Shown here piece after piece: positions 42,947-54,890 of a DNA stretch of 64,000 nt. Within the stretch, counting starts at the first letter, position 1; every line of letters starts with the position of its first letter. The translations under genes were made by a program, and so were the position numbers. The DNA comes from Amnibacterium kyonggiense (lineage in GTDB: Bacteria; Actinomycetota; Actinomycetes; Actinomycetales; Microbacteriaceae): NCBI RefSeq assembly GCF_004364555.1, contig NZ_SOAM01000002.1, positions 744,001 to 808,000 of the forward strand, written 5' to 3'. Under the pieces are notes generated by a model. The model saw nothing but the letters and a program-made list of their open reading frames with translations. It did no database searches and was not told the DNA's origin.

Positions 42947-44188
42947 GTGACGGAGCGCAGCGAGGTCGTGTTCGTCGACGGGGTGCGGACCCCGTTCGGA
43001 CGGGCCGGCGAGAAGGGCATGTACTGGGGGACGCGGGCCGACGACCTCGTCGTGAAGGCGATGGTCGGGCTGCTCGAGCGCAACCCGCAGCTCCCGAAGG
43101 ATCGCGTGGACGACGTGGCGATCGCCGCGACCACGCAGCAGGGCGACCAGGGCCTCACCCTCGGCCGCACGACGGCGCTGCTCGCGGGCCTCCCCCGCAC
43201 CGTGCCGGGCTACGCGATCGATCGCATGTGCGCGGGCGCGATGACGAGCGTGACCACGGTCGCCGGTGCCATCGCGTTCGGGGCGTACGACGTCGCGATC
43301 GCGGGCGGCGTCGAGCACATGGGTCACCACCCGATGGGCTTCGACGCGGACCCCAACCCGCGCTTCGTCAGCGAGCGGCTCGTCGGCTCCGACGCCCTCG
43401 TCATGGGCGCGACGGCCGAGCGAATCCACGACCGCTTCCCGCTCCTGACGAAGGAGCGCGCCGACCGGTTCGCGATGCGCTCCCAGCAGAAGGCCGCGGC
43501 CGCCTACGACGCGGGCGAGATCCAGCCGGACCTCGTCCCCGTCGCGACCCGCTCCGCCGAGGGCTGGGGCCTCGCCACGCGCGACGAGGTGATGCGGCCG
43601 GAGACGACGATGGAGGGCCTCGCCGCCCTGCGCACGCCGTTCCGTCCGCACGGCAACGTGACGGCGGGCAACGCCGCCGGCCTCAACGACGGCGCGACGG
43701 CGTCCCTCATCGCGAGCGAGGAGGCCGCGAAGGCGCTCGGGCTGCCGGTCAAGATGCGGCTCGTCAGCTTCGCGTTCGCCGGCGTCGAGCCCGAGGTGAT
43801 GGGCCTCGGCCCGGTGCCGAGCACCGAGAAGGCGCTCGTCAAGGCGGGCCTCACGATCGACGACATCGGCCTGTTCGAGCTGAACGAGGCGTTCGCCGTG
43901 CAGGTGCTCAGCCTCCTCGACCACTTCGGCATCGACGACGAGGACCCGCGGGTGAACCCGTGGGGCGGCGCGATCGCCTTCGGGCACCCGCTCGCGTCGT
44001 CCGGCGTCCGGCTGATGATCCAGCTGGCCCGGCAGTTCGAGCAGCACCCGGAGGTCCGCTACGGCCTCACCGCGATGTGCATCGGGCTCGGCCAGGGCGG
44101 CAGCGTGATCTGGGAGAACCCGCACTTCGACCGCAGGGCTGCCAAGAAGGCGAGCGCCGTGAAGGCAGCGAAGGGAAGCGGCAAGTGA
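42947..44188 (+). CDS. fadA: Acetyl-CoA acyltransferase (thiolase)
   Basis: Thiolase cleaves 3-ketoacyl-CoA in beta-oxidation. The product (about 413 residues) has EVVFVDGVRTPFGRAG, the nucleophile region RMCAGAMTS (Cys), NEAFAVQVL, AFGHPLASSGVR (His) and AMCIGLGQGGS (second Cys). All three catalytic residues are present. GTG at 42947 has GAGGAG upstream; GTG at 42929 with AAGGGG is a close alternative adding six residues. The stop overlaps the fadB start by 4 bp. A lysine/alanine-rich tail ends the protein. Confidence 0.95.
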   Translation: MTERSEVVFVDGVRTPFGRAGEKGMYWGTRADDLVVKAMVGLLERNPQLPKDRVDDVAIAATTQQGDQGLTLGRTTALLAGLPRTVPGYAIDRMCAGAMTSVTTVAGAIAFGAYDVAIAGGVEHMGHHPMGFDADPNPRFVSERLVGSDALVMGATAERIHDRFPLLTKERADRFAMRSQQKAAAAYDAGEIQPDLVPVATRSAEGWGLATRDEVMRPETTMEGLAALRTPFRPHGNVTAGNAAGLNDGATASLIASEEAAKALGLPVKMRLVSFAFAGVEPEVMGLGPVPSTEKALVKAGLTIDDIGLFELNEAFAVQVLSLLDHFGIDDEDPRVNPWGGAIAFGHPLASSGVRLMIQLARQFEQHPEVRYGLTAMCIGLGQGGSVIWENPHFDRRAAKKASAVKAAKGSGK

Positions 44189-46347
44189 CCGACCTCCAGG
44201 AGGCGCCCGTCGACCTCGTCGCCCTCGCGGCCGACGAGGTCGTGACCGAGGCGTACGCCCGCGACCTGCCGCTGCCCGACGGCGGCGTCCTCGTGCTCGT
44301 CACGCTCGACAACGGGCGCGACCACACCCGGCCGAACACCTTCGGGCCGAGGAGCCTCGTCGCGCTCGAGACGGTGCTGCTCGCGCAGCGGGAGCGCGCC
44401 GCCCGCGGGGAGATCGCGGGCCTCGCGGTCACCGGCAAGCCGTTCATCCTCGCCGCCGGCGCGGACCTGAGCCAGGCGAGCAGGATCCCGTCGCGGGCAG
44501 CGGCCCTCGAGCTCGCGCGGCTCGGCCACCGGGTGCTCGGCCGCCTCGGCGAGTTCCCGGTGCCGACGTTCGTGTTCATCAACGGGCTCGCCCTCGGCGG
44601 AGGCCTCGAGCTGCCGCTGAACGCGGACTACCGGACGATCGACGCGAGCGCCCCCGCCGTCGCGTTCCCCGAGGTGTTCCTCGGCATCGTCCCCGGCTGG
44701 GGCGGATCGACGATCCTCCCGAACCTCATCGGCATCGAGGCGGCCCTCAAGGTCATCGTCGAGAACCCGCTGAAGCAGAACCGGACGCTGACCGCGCAGC
44801 AGGCGTTCGACCTCGGCATCGCCGACGCGATCTTCCCGTCCGCGGTGTTCCTCGAGCGCTCGGTCGCGTGGGCGGCCGACGTCATCGCCGGCCGCACGAA
44901 GGTCGAGCGCTCGCACGCGCCCGGGCGCCTCGAGCGCGCCGTCAAGTGGGACGTCGCGATCCGCATCGCCCGCAGGAGCCTCGAGTCGAAGATCGGCACG
45001 GTGCCGAAGTCGCCGTACGCCGCGCTCGACCTCCTGGCGGGCGCGAAGAGGGCGACGGACCGGGCGGGCGTGCTCGCCGGGTTCCGGGCCGAGGACGAGG
45101 CGCTCGCCGATCTGCTCGCGGGCGACCAGGGGGCGGCGTCGCTGTACGCGTTCGACCTCGTGAACCGCCGCGCGAAGCGACCGGCCGGGGCGCCCGACAA
45201 GGCGCTCGCGCGGAAGGTGACGAAGGTCGGCGTGATCGGCGCCGGCCTGATGGCGAGCCAGTTCGCGCTCCTGTTCGCGCGGCGGCTCAAGGTGCCGGTG
45301 CTCATCACCGACCTCGACCAGGCGCGCGTCGACGCGGGCGTCGAGCGCATCCGCGGCGAGATCCAGAAGCTCGCGGACCGCGGCCGGGTCAACCCGGACG
45401 AGGCGAACCGGCTGCGCGCCACCATCTCCGGCACGACGGACCTCGCCGACTACGCGAACTGCGACTGGGTCATCGAGGCCGTCTTCGAGGACCTCGGCGT
45501 GAAGCGGCAGGTGTTCGCGAACGTCGAGCCGCACCTCTCCCCCGAGGCAGTGCTCGCGACGAACACGTCCTCCCTCTCGGTCGACGACATCGGCGCCGAG
45601 CTCGCGCACCCGGAGCGGCTCGTCGGCTTCCACTTCTTCAACCCCGTCGCGGTGATGCCGCTGGTCGAGGTCGTGAACGCGTCGAAGACGGACGAGGCGA
45701 CGCTCTCGACCGCGATGGTCGTGGCGAAGAACCTGCGGAAGAACGCGGTCATCACGAAGGACGCCCCCGGCTTCGTCGTGAACCGGGTGCTCGCGAAGGT
45801 GCTCGGCGAGGCGATGCACGCGGTCGACACCGGCACGCCGTTCGAGGTCGTCGACCACGCGCTCGACCCGTTCGGGCTGCCGATGACGCCCTTCGAGCTG
45901 CTCGACCTCGTCGGGCTGCAGGTCGGCGCGCACGTGCTCGACACGCATCACGCGGCCTTCCCGGACCGGTTCTTCGACTCCGCGAACCTCCACGCGCTCG
46001 CGGACGCGGGCGTGCTGCTGGACAAGGACGACAAGGGCGCGGTGAAGGGCTTCGACAAGCGGGCCCTCGCGATCGTGAAGAAGTCGCTGCCGAAGCAGAC
46101 GTCGCCGATGACGGCGGAGGAGTTCCGCGTCCGCGTGGAGGACGGCCTCGCCGACGAGATCCATCGGATGCTCGAGGACGGCGTCGTCGCGGCAGCGGAG
46201 GACATCGACCTCTGCCTCATCCTCGGCGCGGGCTACCCGTTCCAGGCGGGCGGCATCACGCCGTACCTGGACCGCAGCGGCGCCTCGGAGCGCGCCTTCG
46301 GCGGCACCTTCCACACCCCGAGGATCGCCGGCCCCGCGAACCGCTGA
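44185..46347 (+). CDS. fadB: Fatty-acid oxidation multifunctional protein (enoyl-CoA hydratase / 3-hydroxyacyl-CoA dehydrogenase)
   Basis: The 720-residue protein has an N-terminal crotonase domain (ALGGGLELPLNADYRTID, FPEVFLGIVPGWGGS with hydratase Glu residues) and a C-terminal 3-hydroxyacyl-CoA dehydrogenase with KVGVIGAGLMASQFA (Rossmann, about residue 351), HPERLVGFHFFNPVAVMPLVEVV (catalytic His-Glu) and GFVVNRVL. With the overlapping thiolase it forms the alpha-beta pair of the fatty acid oxidation complex. The start is GTG at 44185. A long hairpin follows the stop by 28 bp. Confidence 0.95.
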   Translation: MTDLQEAPVDLVALAADEVVTEAYARDLPLPDGGVLVLVTLDNGRDHTRPNTFGPRSLVALETVLLAQRERAARGEIAGLAVTGKPFILAAGADLSQASRIPSRAAALELARLGHRVLGRLGEFPVPTFVFINGLALGGGLELPLNADYRTIDASAPAVAFPEVFLGIVPGWGGSTILPNLIGIEAALKVIVENPLKQNRTLTAQQAFDLGIADAIFPSAVFLERSVAWAADVIAGRTKVERSHAPGRLERAVKWDVAIRIARRSLESKIGTVPKSPYAALDLLAGAKRATDRAGVLAGFRAEDEALADLLAGDQGAASLYAFDLVNRRAKRPAGAPDKALARKVTKVGVIGAGLMASQFALLFARRLKVPVLITDLDQARVDAGVERIRGEIQKLADRGRVNPDEANRLRATISGTTDLADYANCDWVIEAVFEDLGVKRQVFANVEPHLSPEAVLATNTSSLSVDDIGAELAHPERLVGFHFFNPVAVMPLVEVVNASKTDEATLSTAMVVAKNLRKNAVITKDAPGFVVNRVLAKVLGEAMHAVDTGTPFEVVDHALDPFGLPMTPFELLDLVGLQVGAHVLDTHHAAFPDRFFDSANLHALADAGVLLDKDDKGAVKGFDKRALAIVKKSLPKQTSPMTAEEFRVRVEDGLADEIHRMLEDGVVAAAEDIDLCLILGAGYPFQAGGITPYLDRSGASERAFGGTFHTPRIAGPANR

Positions 46348-46374
46348 CCCGGACTGCGTCGACCCGGACGAGGA

Positions 46375-46435
46375 GGTTCACGGATACGGAGGTGCGGCGG
46401 CGCTTCGCGCCGCCGCACCTCCGTATCCGTGAACC
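46375..46435. repeat. Perfect 29-bp-stem hairpin, left member of a related pair
   Basis: The arms pair without mismatch over 29 bp around a TTC loop. The 5' arm begins GGTTCACGGATACGGAGG and the 3' arm ends CCTCCGTATCCGTGAACC. It lies between the convergent fadB and broken AbiEi/nuclease genes, so it can act as a two-way terminator. It shares most of its arm sequence with the hairpin at 47442-47504. Confidence 0.9.
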
Positions 46436-46442
46436 GAAGCCG

Positions 46443-47347
46443 TCAGAGCACTGCGAGCGCCGCCTCGATCTCGTCGAGGATCGCCTCGATGTCGTGCAGG
46501 ATCCGGTCGTAGCCGAACCGCAGGACGACGTAGCCGAGCGCTCGCAGCTCCGCGTCTCGGATCCTGTCCTGCTCGGAGTCGTGGAACGCCGCACCGTCGG
46601 CCTCGACGACGAGTCGTCCGCGCACGAGGAAGTCGACGCGGTGCGCCGGGTCTACCTGCACCTGCAGCCGAACCGGCCCGATCCCGCGACGGAGCATCGC
46701 GAGCCGAAGCAGCGACTCGATGGGGCTCTCCGAGGCGGCGTCGGCCGCGTCGAGCGCGTGACGGAGCCGACGAGGCAGGAGGGCCGCGAGACGACTGCGA
46801 TCGTACTCATCGAGCAGCGGTGCGCCGTCCCGAGCGCCCTCATGGCGGCATCGAGCGCCGCGACGAACCAGTCGAACGGAACACATCCGCTCAGGAGCAG
46901 CAGCGTGTCGACGATGCTCGTCCGGCCGCCGACCGGCGCATCGACCAGGCCGCCCCAGTGCAGCTCGAGTCGTTCGTCGTCGTGCACGGAGTCGAGCACC
47001 CAGCGGCGGTCCCTGCTGTGCCGCAGGTGGCTCGCGTGCGCTTCCACTGCGACGTGGATCGACCGCTTCGTCGACGGCGGCGTCGGCAGCCCCATCGCGT
47101 CCGCCGAGGAGACGCAGGCAGCCGCGCCGCCTACACCGACCGCCCGCTTGACCTGCCACGGTGAGTCGGGGTCGACGAACCACCCGATCCGCGGCCGCTC
47201 GATCACTCCACGACCGTGCAGGAGCCCGACCTGCTTCCGCGTGATCCCAGCGGCGTCGAAGGCGCTGATGTGCGCGACGCCCCCGCTCTGCGCCAGGACG
47301 GCGCGAGCACGCGCATCGAGTTCGGACCAGTCGCGGTGGCGAGACAT
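46443..47347 (-). pseudogene. AbiEi-like winged-helix plus PD-(D/E)xK nuclease protein, frameshifted
   Basis: From ATG at 47347 the first frame reads MSRHRDWSELDARARAVL, a wHTH-like GGVAHISAFDAAGITRKQVG, RPRIGWF, and an AbiEi-like middle ending LDAAMRALG. A one-base loss (or two-base gain) at the run 46829-46831 shifts frame; the other frame continues GAPLLDEYDRSRLAALLP, ESPIESLLRLAMLRRG, and VDFLVRGRLVVEADGAAFH, a DUF559/Vsr-like PD-(D/E)xK core with E, D and E-x-D. Repaired length is about 300 residues. It lies between two related hairpins and downstream of dxs on the same strand. Confidence 0.75.
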
Positions 47348-47441
47348 GCCGAGCAGCGTGACGGCCGGTCCCACCTCGAGCGCGGCCGCCGACCAACCGC
47401 CCTCGCATCGCGTCCTGTGGAGGAGGCGATCTCCACCCGCA

Positions 47442-47504
47442 GAGTTCACGGATACGGAGATCCGGGGGCGCTTCGCGCCGCCGGATCTCCGTATCCGTGA
47501 ACTC
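47442..47504. repeat. 30-bp-stem hairpin with one mismatch, right member of a related pair
   Basis: The arms begin GAGTTCACGGATACGGAGA and end TCTCCGTATCCGTGAACTC, with a TTC loop and one G-G mismatch. It lies 31 bp past the dxs stop and about 95 bp before the start of the broken AbiEi/nuclease gene. Compared with the left hairpin, three paired positions differ and both arms changed together. Confidence 0.9.
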
Positions 47505-47534
47505 GAACTGCCGGAAGGGGGTCAGGAGGGAAGG

Positions 47535-49463
47535 TCAGGTGCGGGTGCGGGTCCTCGTGGGGGCCGGCCTCGCCGCCGGGAGCTTCGTGCCCGCCAGCTG
47601 GCCCTGGATGTCGGCGGCGATGCGGTCGGCCGCGAGACCGCTCTCCGCGAGGATCTCCCCGCGCTCCGCGTGCGGCAGGAACGCGTCCGGGAGGCCGACC
47701 TCGTTCAGCGCCGTGTCCACGCCCGCAGCGCGCATGTCCTGCCGCAGCCGCGTCCCGACCCCGCCGACGCGCACGCCGTCCTCGATGGTCACGACGAGGC
47801 GGTGCCGCGCCGCGAGGTCGATCAGGCTCGGCGCGATCGGCACGGCCCACCGCGGGTCGACGACGGTCACGTCGATCCCCTGCTCGGCGAGCAGGCGCGC
47901 GACCTCGAGGCCCTGCGCCGCCATCACGCCGATCGCGACGACGAGGACGTCGGCGCCCTCGCCGCGCGCGAGCACGTCCACGCCGTCGTCGAGCCGCTCG
48001 AGCGCCGGGATGTCGACCGGCACCGTGCCCTTCGGGAGGCGCAGCACGGTCGGCGCGTCGTCGACGGCGATCGCCTCCGCGAGCTCCTCCGCGAGCGTCG
48101 CGCCGTCGCGCGGGGAGGCGATCCGCATGCCCGGCACGATCTGCAGCATCGCGAGGTCCCACATGCCGTGGTGGCTCGGCCCGTCCGGCCCGGTGATCCC
48201 GGCCCGGTGCAGCACGAAGGTCACGCCGGCCCGGTGCAGGGCGACGTCCATCAGCACCTGGTCGAGCGCGCGCCCCATGAACGTCGCGTAGACGGCGAAG
48301 ACGGGGTGGAGGCCGCCGAACGCGAGGCCGGCGGCGGAGGTCACCGCGTGCTGCTCGGCGATGCCCACGTCGATGACGCGCCGCGGGAACCGCTCGGCGA
48401 GCGGGGCGAGCCCGACCGGGCGGAGCATCGCCGCCGTGACGCCGATGATGCGGGTGTCTCGCTCGGCGAGCCCGACCAGATCGGCGCCGAACACGTCGGC
48501 CCAGTCGCGCGCGGGTGTCGCCGCGGCGAGCGGTGCGCCCGTCTCCGGATCGATGACGCCGACGGCGTGGAACCGGTCCGCCTCGTCCGCGCGGGCCGGC
48601 GCGTAGCCGCGGCCCTTCTGCGTGATCACGTGGACGAGCACCGGCAGCTCGTAGTTCCTCGCCTGCCGGAGGGCGTTCTCGACGGCCGCCTCGTCGTGGC
48701 CGTCGATCGGGCCGAGGTACTTGATGTCGAGGTTCGAGTACATCCGCTCGTTGTTCACGAATCGGGCGAGGAAGCCGTGCATCGCGCCGCGCGTGCCGCG
48801 GTAGATCGCGCGGCCGGGTGCGCCGAAGCGGTCGAACAGCTGCTTCGACCCCTTCTGCATGTCGCGGTAGGTGCGCCGGGTGCGGACGTCGTTCAGGTAG
48901 CGCGCCATCCCGCCGATGGTCGGCGCGTAGGAGCGTCCGTTGTCGTTCACGACGATGACGAGGCGGCGGTTGTTGTCGTCGCTGATGTTGTTCAGCGCCT
49001 CCCACGTCATCCCGCCCGTGAGCGCGCCGTCGCCGACGACCGCGACGACGTGCCGGTCCGTCTCCCCCGTCACCTGGAACGCGCGCGAGATGCCGTCCGC
49101 CCAGGACAGGGAGCTGGAGGCGTGGGAGCTCTCCACGATGTCGTGGACGCTCTCCGCGCGGTCCGGGTAGCCGGAGAGCCCGCCCCGTTTGCGGAGCCGC
49201 GAGAAGTCCTGCCGCCCGGTGAGCAGCTTGTGGACGTAGGTCTGGTGCCCGGTGTCCCAGACGATCGCGTCCTTCGGCGAGTCGAAGACGCGGTGGATCG
49301 CGATCGTCAGCTCGACGACCCCGAGGTTCGGGCCGAGGTGGCCGCCGGTGCGCGAGACGTGCTCGATGAGGAACGCGCGGATCTCCCCCGCGAGCGCGTC
49401 GAGCTGCTCGTGCGAGAGCCGGCGCAGATCCTTCGGGGTCCGGATGGTCTCGAGCAGGCTCAT
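47535..49463 (-). CDS. dxs: 1-deoxy-D-xylulose-5-phosphate synthase
   Basis: DXS condenses pyruvate and glyceraldehyde 3-phosphate with thiamine diphosphate to start the MEP isoprenoid pathway. The 642-residue product has TGGHLGPNLGVVELTIA, the thiamine motif VVGDGALTGGMTWEALNNI to NNRRLVIVVNDN, and the C-terminal transketolase domains with GIAEQHAVTSAAGLA and GPSHHGMWDLAML. ATG at 49463. The N-terminal SSHASSSLSWADG stretch is typical. A Thr/Arg-rich tail follows the last domain. The downstream gap holds the right hairpin. Confidence 0.97.
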   Translation of the reverse strand: MSLLETIRTPKDLRRLSHEQLDALAGEIRAFLIEHVSRTGGHLGPNLGVVELTIAIHRVFDSPKDAIVWDTGHQTYVHKLLTGRQDFSRLRKRGGLSGYPDRAESVHDIVESSHASSSLSWADGISRAFQVTGETDRHVVAVVGDGALTGGMTWEALNNISDDNNRRLVIVVNDNGRSYAPTIGGMARYLNDVRTRRTYRDMQKGSKQLFDRFGAPGRAIYRGTRGAMHGFLARFVNNERMYSNLDIKYLGPIDGHDEAAVENALRQARNYELPVLVHVITQKGRGYAPARADEADRFHAVGVIDPETGAPLAAATPARDWADVFGADLVGLAERDTRIIGVTAAMLRPVGLAPLAERFPRRVIDVGIAEQHAVTSAAGLAFGGLHPVFAVYATFMGRALDQVLMDVALHRAGVTFVLHRAGITGPDGPSHHGMWDLAMLQIVPGMRIASPRDGATLAEELAEAIAVDDAPTVLRLPKGTVPVDIPALERLDDGVDVLARGEGADVLVVAIGVMAAQGLEVARLLAEQGIDVTVVDPRWAVPIAPSLIDLAARHRLVVTIEDGVRVGGVGTRLRQDMRAAGVDTALNEVGLPDAFLPHAERGEILAESGLAADRIAADIQGQLAGTKLPAARPAPTRTRTRT

Positions 49464-49572
49464 CCGTTCACTTTAGGAGCACTGCTGGACGGAACCTGCG
49501 CGGCTCCGCGGCGTCCGAGCGAGCGGGGGCTCCGGCCGTGCCGGAGCCCCCGCGTCGATCGGTCCACCGCCG

Positions 49573-52425
<2,853 letters not shown>

Positions 52426-52499
52426 GTCGCTCCTCACCCGAGGGCTCGCGGCGACCGGCCGCGACGCCCCCAGCACAGTACCGCGAGCGACCGGGGCGT

Positions 52500-53216
52500 T
52501 CAGGCCGCGGGGGCGGCGACCGGCCCCTCCGGCCGGCGCCGCAGCGCCTGCACGACGAGCACGGTGACGACGAGCACGATCGAGTAGAGCGGGAGACCGA
52601 GGACGATGCGGGCGATGCCGAGCTCGACGACCCTGTCGCCCGCGAGGTAGAGCGGCACCTCCACCGCGAGTCGGATCGCGAACAGGGCGACCCAGAGCAG
52701 GCTGAGCCACGAGGCCGCGCGGCGCCGCCGCGGGTCGCTCCCCCAACCGGTGTCCGAGGTGAGCAGGCCCGTCACCACCCCGACGAGCGGACGGCGGATC
52801 AGGACGGAGACGAGGAACGCCAGCCCGTAGGCGCCGTTGATGAAGAAGCCGGGCAGGAAGTTCGTGTTGGCGTCGCCCGTGACGAGCACCAGGACCGCGG
52901 ACACGGCCACGAGCGCGGCGCCGCTGATGGCCCCGCCGGGCTTCTGCCGCCGGATGAGGCGGTATGCCGCGAAGACGGCGGACAGCACGAGCGGCGCGGC
53001 GACGATCGGGATCAGCGCGGGCCGCTCGACCGGTGCGGGCGCCTGCGCGATCGCGACGACCTGGTAGTAGACGACGAACACGAGCGGCGGCAGCACGCTC
53101 TCGACGATCCCGAGCGGACCGCCGACGGCGTCGAGCACGCCCCGCGCGGTCAGCGGCCGGTCGTCCGCGGCGCGAGCGAGCCCGGTCCGGGGATCCTCCC
53201 CGCCGCCGTCCGTCAC
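52500..53216 (-). CDS. DUF3159 membrane protein
   Basis: A 238-residue polytopic membrane protein with about six spans; [31 protein letters not shown] and [19 protein letters not shown] are marks of DUF3159, an actinobacterial family of unknown function. GTG at 53216 overlaps the DUF3710 stop by 4 bp. The dut-DUF3710-DUF3159 order is widely kept in actinobacteria. The family function is not established and the neighbours do not settle it. Confidence 0.9.
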   Translation of the reverse strand: MTDGGGEDPRTGLARAADDRPLTARGVLDAVGGPLGIVESVLPPLVFVVYYQVVAIAQAPAPVERPALIPIVAAPLVLSAVFAAYRLIRRQKPGGAISGAALVAVSAVLVLVTGDANTNFLPGFFINGAYGLAFLVSVLIRRPLVGVVTGLLTSDTGWGSDPRRRRAASWLSLLWVALFAIRLAVEVPLYLAGDRVVELGIARIVLGLPLYSIVLVVTVLVVQALRRRPEGPVAAPAA

Positions 53217-53842
53217 GCGCCGAGCCGCGGGCGGTCGACCGCGTCGGCCTCCGCGCCCTGCGGCATGTGCAGCGGGATCAGGTCCCGCGGCGGCATCGGC
53301 GAGGACCCACGGACGACGACGACGCTGCGGAACAGCTCCTCCATCGCCGCGCCGACCTGCGGGTCGAGCGCGCCGTCGCCGGAGATGACGCCGCGGAGGA
53401 ACCAGCGCGGGCCGTCCACGCCGATGAAGCGCGCGATCCGGTTCACCGGCGGCTGGCCCGGGCCGGACTGCGCCGGGATCTGCGCGAGCAGCTCGGGGCC
53501 GAACACCCCGTCCACCACGCGCGTGGTCCCGCCCTGCGCGAGGATCTGCTGCTCGATCTGCTCGCGGATCTCGTGCCAGAGACCGCTCGACCGCGGCGCT
53601 GCGAACGGCTGCACCTGCAGGCTGGAGTTGGCGAAGTCGAGCCCGACCGCCACGACGCGGCCCGTGCCCTCCTCGACCTCCAGCCGGAGCCCGAGACCCT
53701 CGCGCGGCGGGATCTTCACCCCGCCGAGGTCGACGTAGGGGCGGACGGCGTTCGCCTCCTGCGCGTCGAGCGGCCCGGTGCGCTCCCGGTCGGCGGGCGC
53801 CGACTTCGGCCTCGGCTCGGGCCCGGTGTCCTCGTCGGTCAC
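53213..53842 (-). CDS. DUF3710 domain-containing protein
   Basis: A 209-residue soluble protein of a conserved actinobacterial family. [33 protein letters not shown] opens the domain; [21 protein letters not shown] and PLHMPQGAE are typical late marks. A short Pro/Asp-rich leader precedes it. The start is GTG at 53842. Its stop overlaps the DUF3159 start by 4 bp, suggesting joint function. dut ends 40 bp upstream in the same direction. Confidence 0.92.
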   Translation of the reverse strand: MTDEDTGPEPRPKSAPADRERTGPLDAQEANAVRPYVDLGGVKIPPREGLGLRLEVEEGTGRVVAVGLDFANSSLQVQPFAAPRSSGLWHEIREQIEQQILAQGGTTRVVDGVFGPELLAQIPAQSGPGQPPVNRIARFIGVDGPRWFLRGVISGDGALDPQVGAAMEELFRSVVVVRGSSPMPPRDLIPLHMPQGAEADAVDRPRLGA

Positions 53843-53882
53843 GACGCTTCCCTTCGTTCAGGCCAGCGCTCGGCCGGCCGCG

Positions 53883-54320
53883 TCATCGCGTCGGCCCCGC
53901 GCCGACGCCGGTCGATCCGAAGCCGCGCTCCCCGCGGGCGCTGCCCGGCAGGCTCACGACCGGCACGAACGCCACCTCCGGCAGCGGCAGCACCAGCAGC
54001 TGCGCGATCCGATCGCCGACCGCGACATCGTACGAGGCGCTCGGGTCGGTGTTGAGGAGCGTCACGCGGATCTCGCCGCGATAGCCCGCGTCGATCAGGC
54101 CCGGCGCGTTCACGACGGTGATGCCGTGCTTCGCGGCGAGCCCGCTCCGGGGCAGCACGAGCGCCGCCGTGCCCGCAGGCAGGGCGATCCGCAGGCCCGT
54201 CCCGACGGTCGCGCGCTGCTGCGGTGCGAGCACGACGGCCTCCGCGGCCCGCAGGTCGGCGGCCGCGTCCCCGTGGAGGGCGCGCTCCGGCACGGGCCCG
54301 TCGACCAGCACCTCGATCAC
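53883..54320 (-). CDS. dut: Deoxyuridine 5'-triphosphate nucleotidohydrolase
   Basis: dUTPase splits dUTP to dUMP, preventing uracil entry into DNA. The 145-residue protein is of trimeric type with its five motifs: AADLRAAE (I), PRSGLAAKHGI (II), NAPGLIDAGYRGEIRV (III, with catalytic Asp region), RIAQLLVLP (IV), and RGERGFGSTG (V, mobile C-terminal arm). GTG at 54320 gives a standard length; the frame extends upstream without support. It is divergent from the DUF3093 gene (56 bp between). Confidence 0.96.
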   Translation of the reverse strand: MIEVLVDGPVPERALHGDAAADLRAAEAVVLAPQQRATVGTGLRIALPAGTAALVLPRSGLAAKHGITVVNAPGLIDAGYRGEIRVTLLNTDPSASYDVAVGDRIAQLLVLPLPEVAFVPVVSLPGSARGERGFGSTGVGAGPTR

Positions 54321-54376
54321 GAGCGCCGAGGCTACCGTCGGCCGCTCCGCGCGTCCCGCAGTGGTGGAATGGGCCG

Positions 54377-54829
54377 GTGCAGCGCTTCCGCGAACGTCTC
54401 GTCCCCGGCGTCGGGCCGATGCTCGCCGCACTGCTCCTGCTGCCCGCGGTCTACGTCGTCTTCCTGCCGATCTCGCCGATCGTCGGCGCGTTCGCCTGCG
54501 TCCTGCTCACGGCACTCGTCGAGGTGCTGCTGGTGGTCACCGCGCCGATCGTCGCGGTCCGCGACGGCCTGCTCGTCGCCGGCGCCGCGCGCATCCAGGT
54601 CGCCCTCACCGGGGAGACGGAGCAGTTCCGCGGGCCGGACGCGGTCCAGGCGCGCGGTCCCGGGCTCGACGCCCGGGCGTACACGATGTTCCGCGGCTGG
54701 GTCGACCCCGTGGTGCGCGTCGCCGTGGAGGACCCGGACGACCCTGCGCCCTACTGGCTGATCTCGACCCGGCGGCCGGAGGAGCTGCGCGCCGCCCTCG
54801 CCGCGGAGCGGACGACCGCGGCGTCCTGA
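54377..54829 (+). CDS. DUF3093 membrane protein
   Basis: A 150-residue protein with two close hydrophobic spans in the first 65 residues (PMLAALLLLPAVYVVFLPI and AFACVLLTALVEVLLVV) followed by a cytosolic domain with YTMFRGWVDPVVRVAVEDP and YWLISTRRPEELRAAL. It fits DUF3093, found next to dut in many actinobacteria. The start is GTG at 54377. Its end faces the DUF4193 gene across a strong hairpin. Confidence 0.9.
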   Translation: MQRFRERLVPGVGPMLAALLLLPAVYVVFLPISPIVGAFACVLLTALVEVLLVVTAPIVAVRDGLLVAGAARIQVALTGETEQFRGPDAVQARGPGLDARAYTMFRGWVDPVVRVAVEDPDDPAPYWLISTRRPEELRAALAAERTTAAS

Positions 54830-54835
54830 GACGCG

Positions 54836-54870
54836 GAACGGCCCGCCGGCGGATCGCCGGCGGGCCGTTC
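54836..54870. terminator. Bidirectional terminator between DUF3093 and DUF4193 genes
   Basis: GAACGGCCCGCCGGCG pairs perfectly with CGCCGGCGGGCCGTTC (16 bp) around GAT. It sits 7 bp past one stop and 20 bp before the other, serving both convergent genes. Confidence 0.85.
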
Positions 54871-54890
54871 GGACGGGTGCGGTGCGGGCC

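Noticed and set aside
46443-47347. Reading the two halves of the AbiEi/nuclease gene as separate genes
   Set aside because: The second half has no start with RBS and continues the family alignment directly from the first, so one broken gene is simpler.
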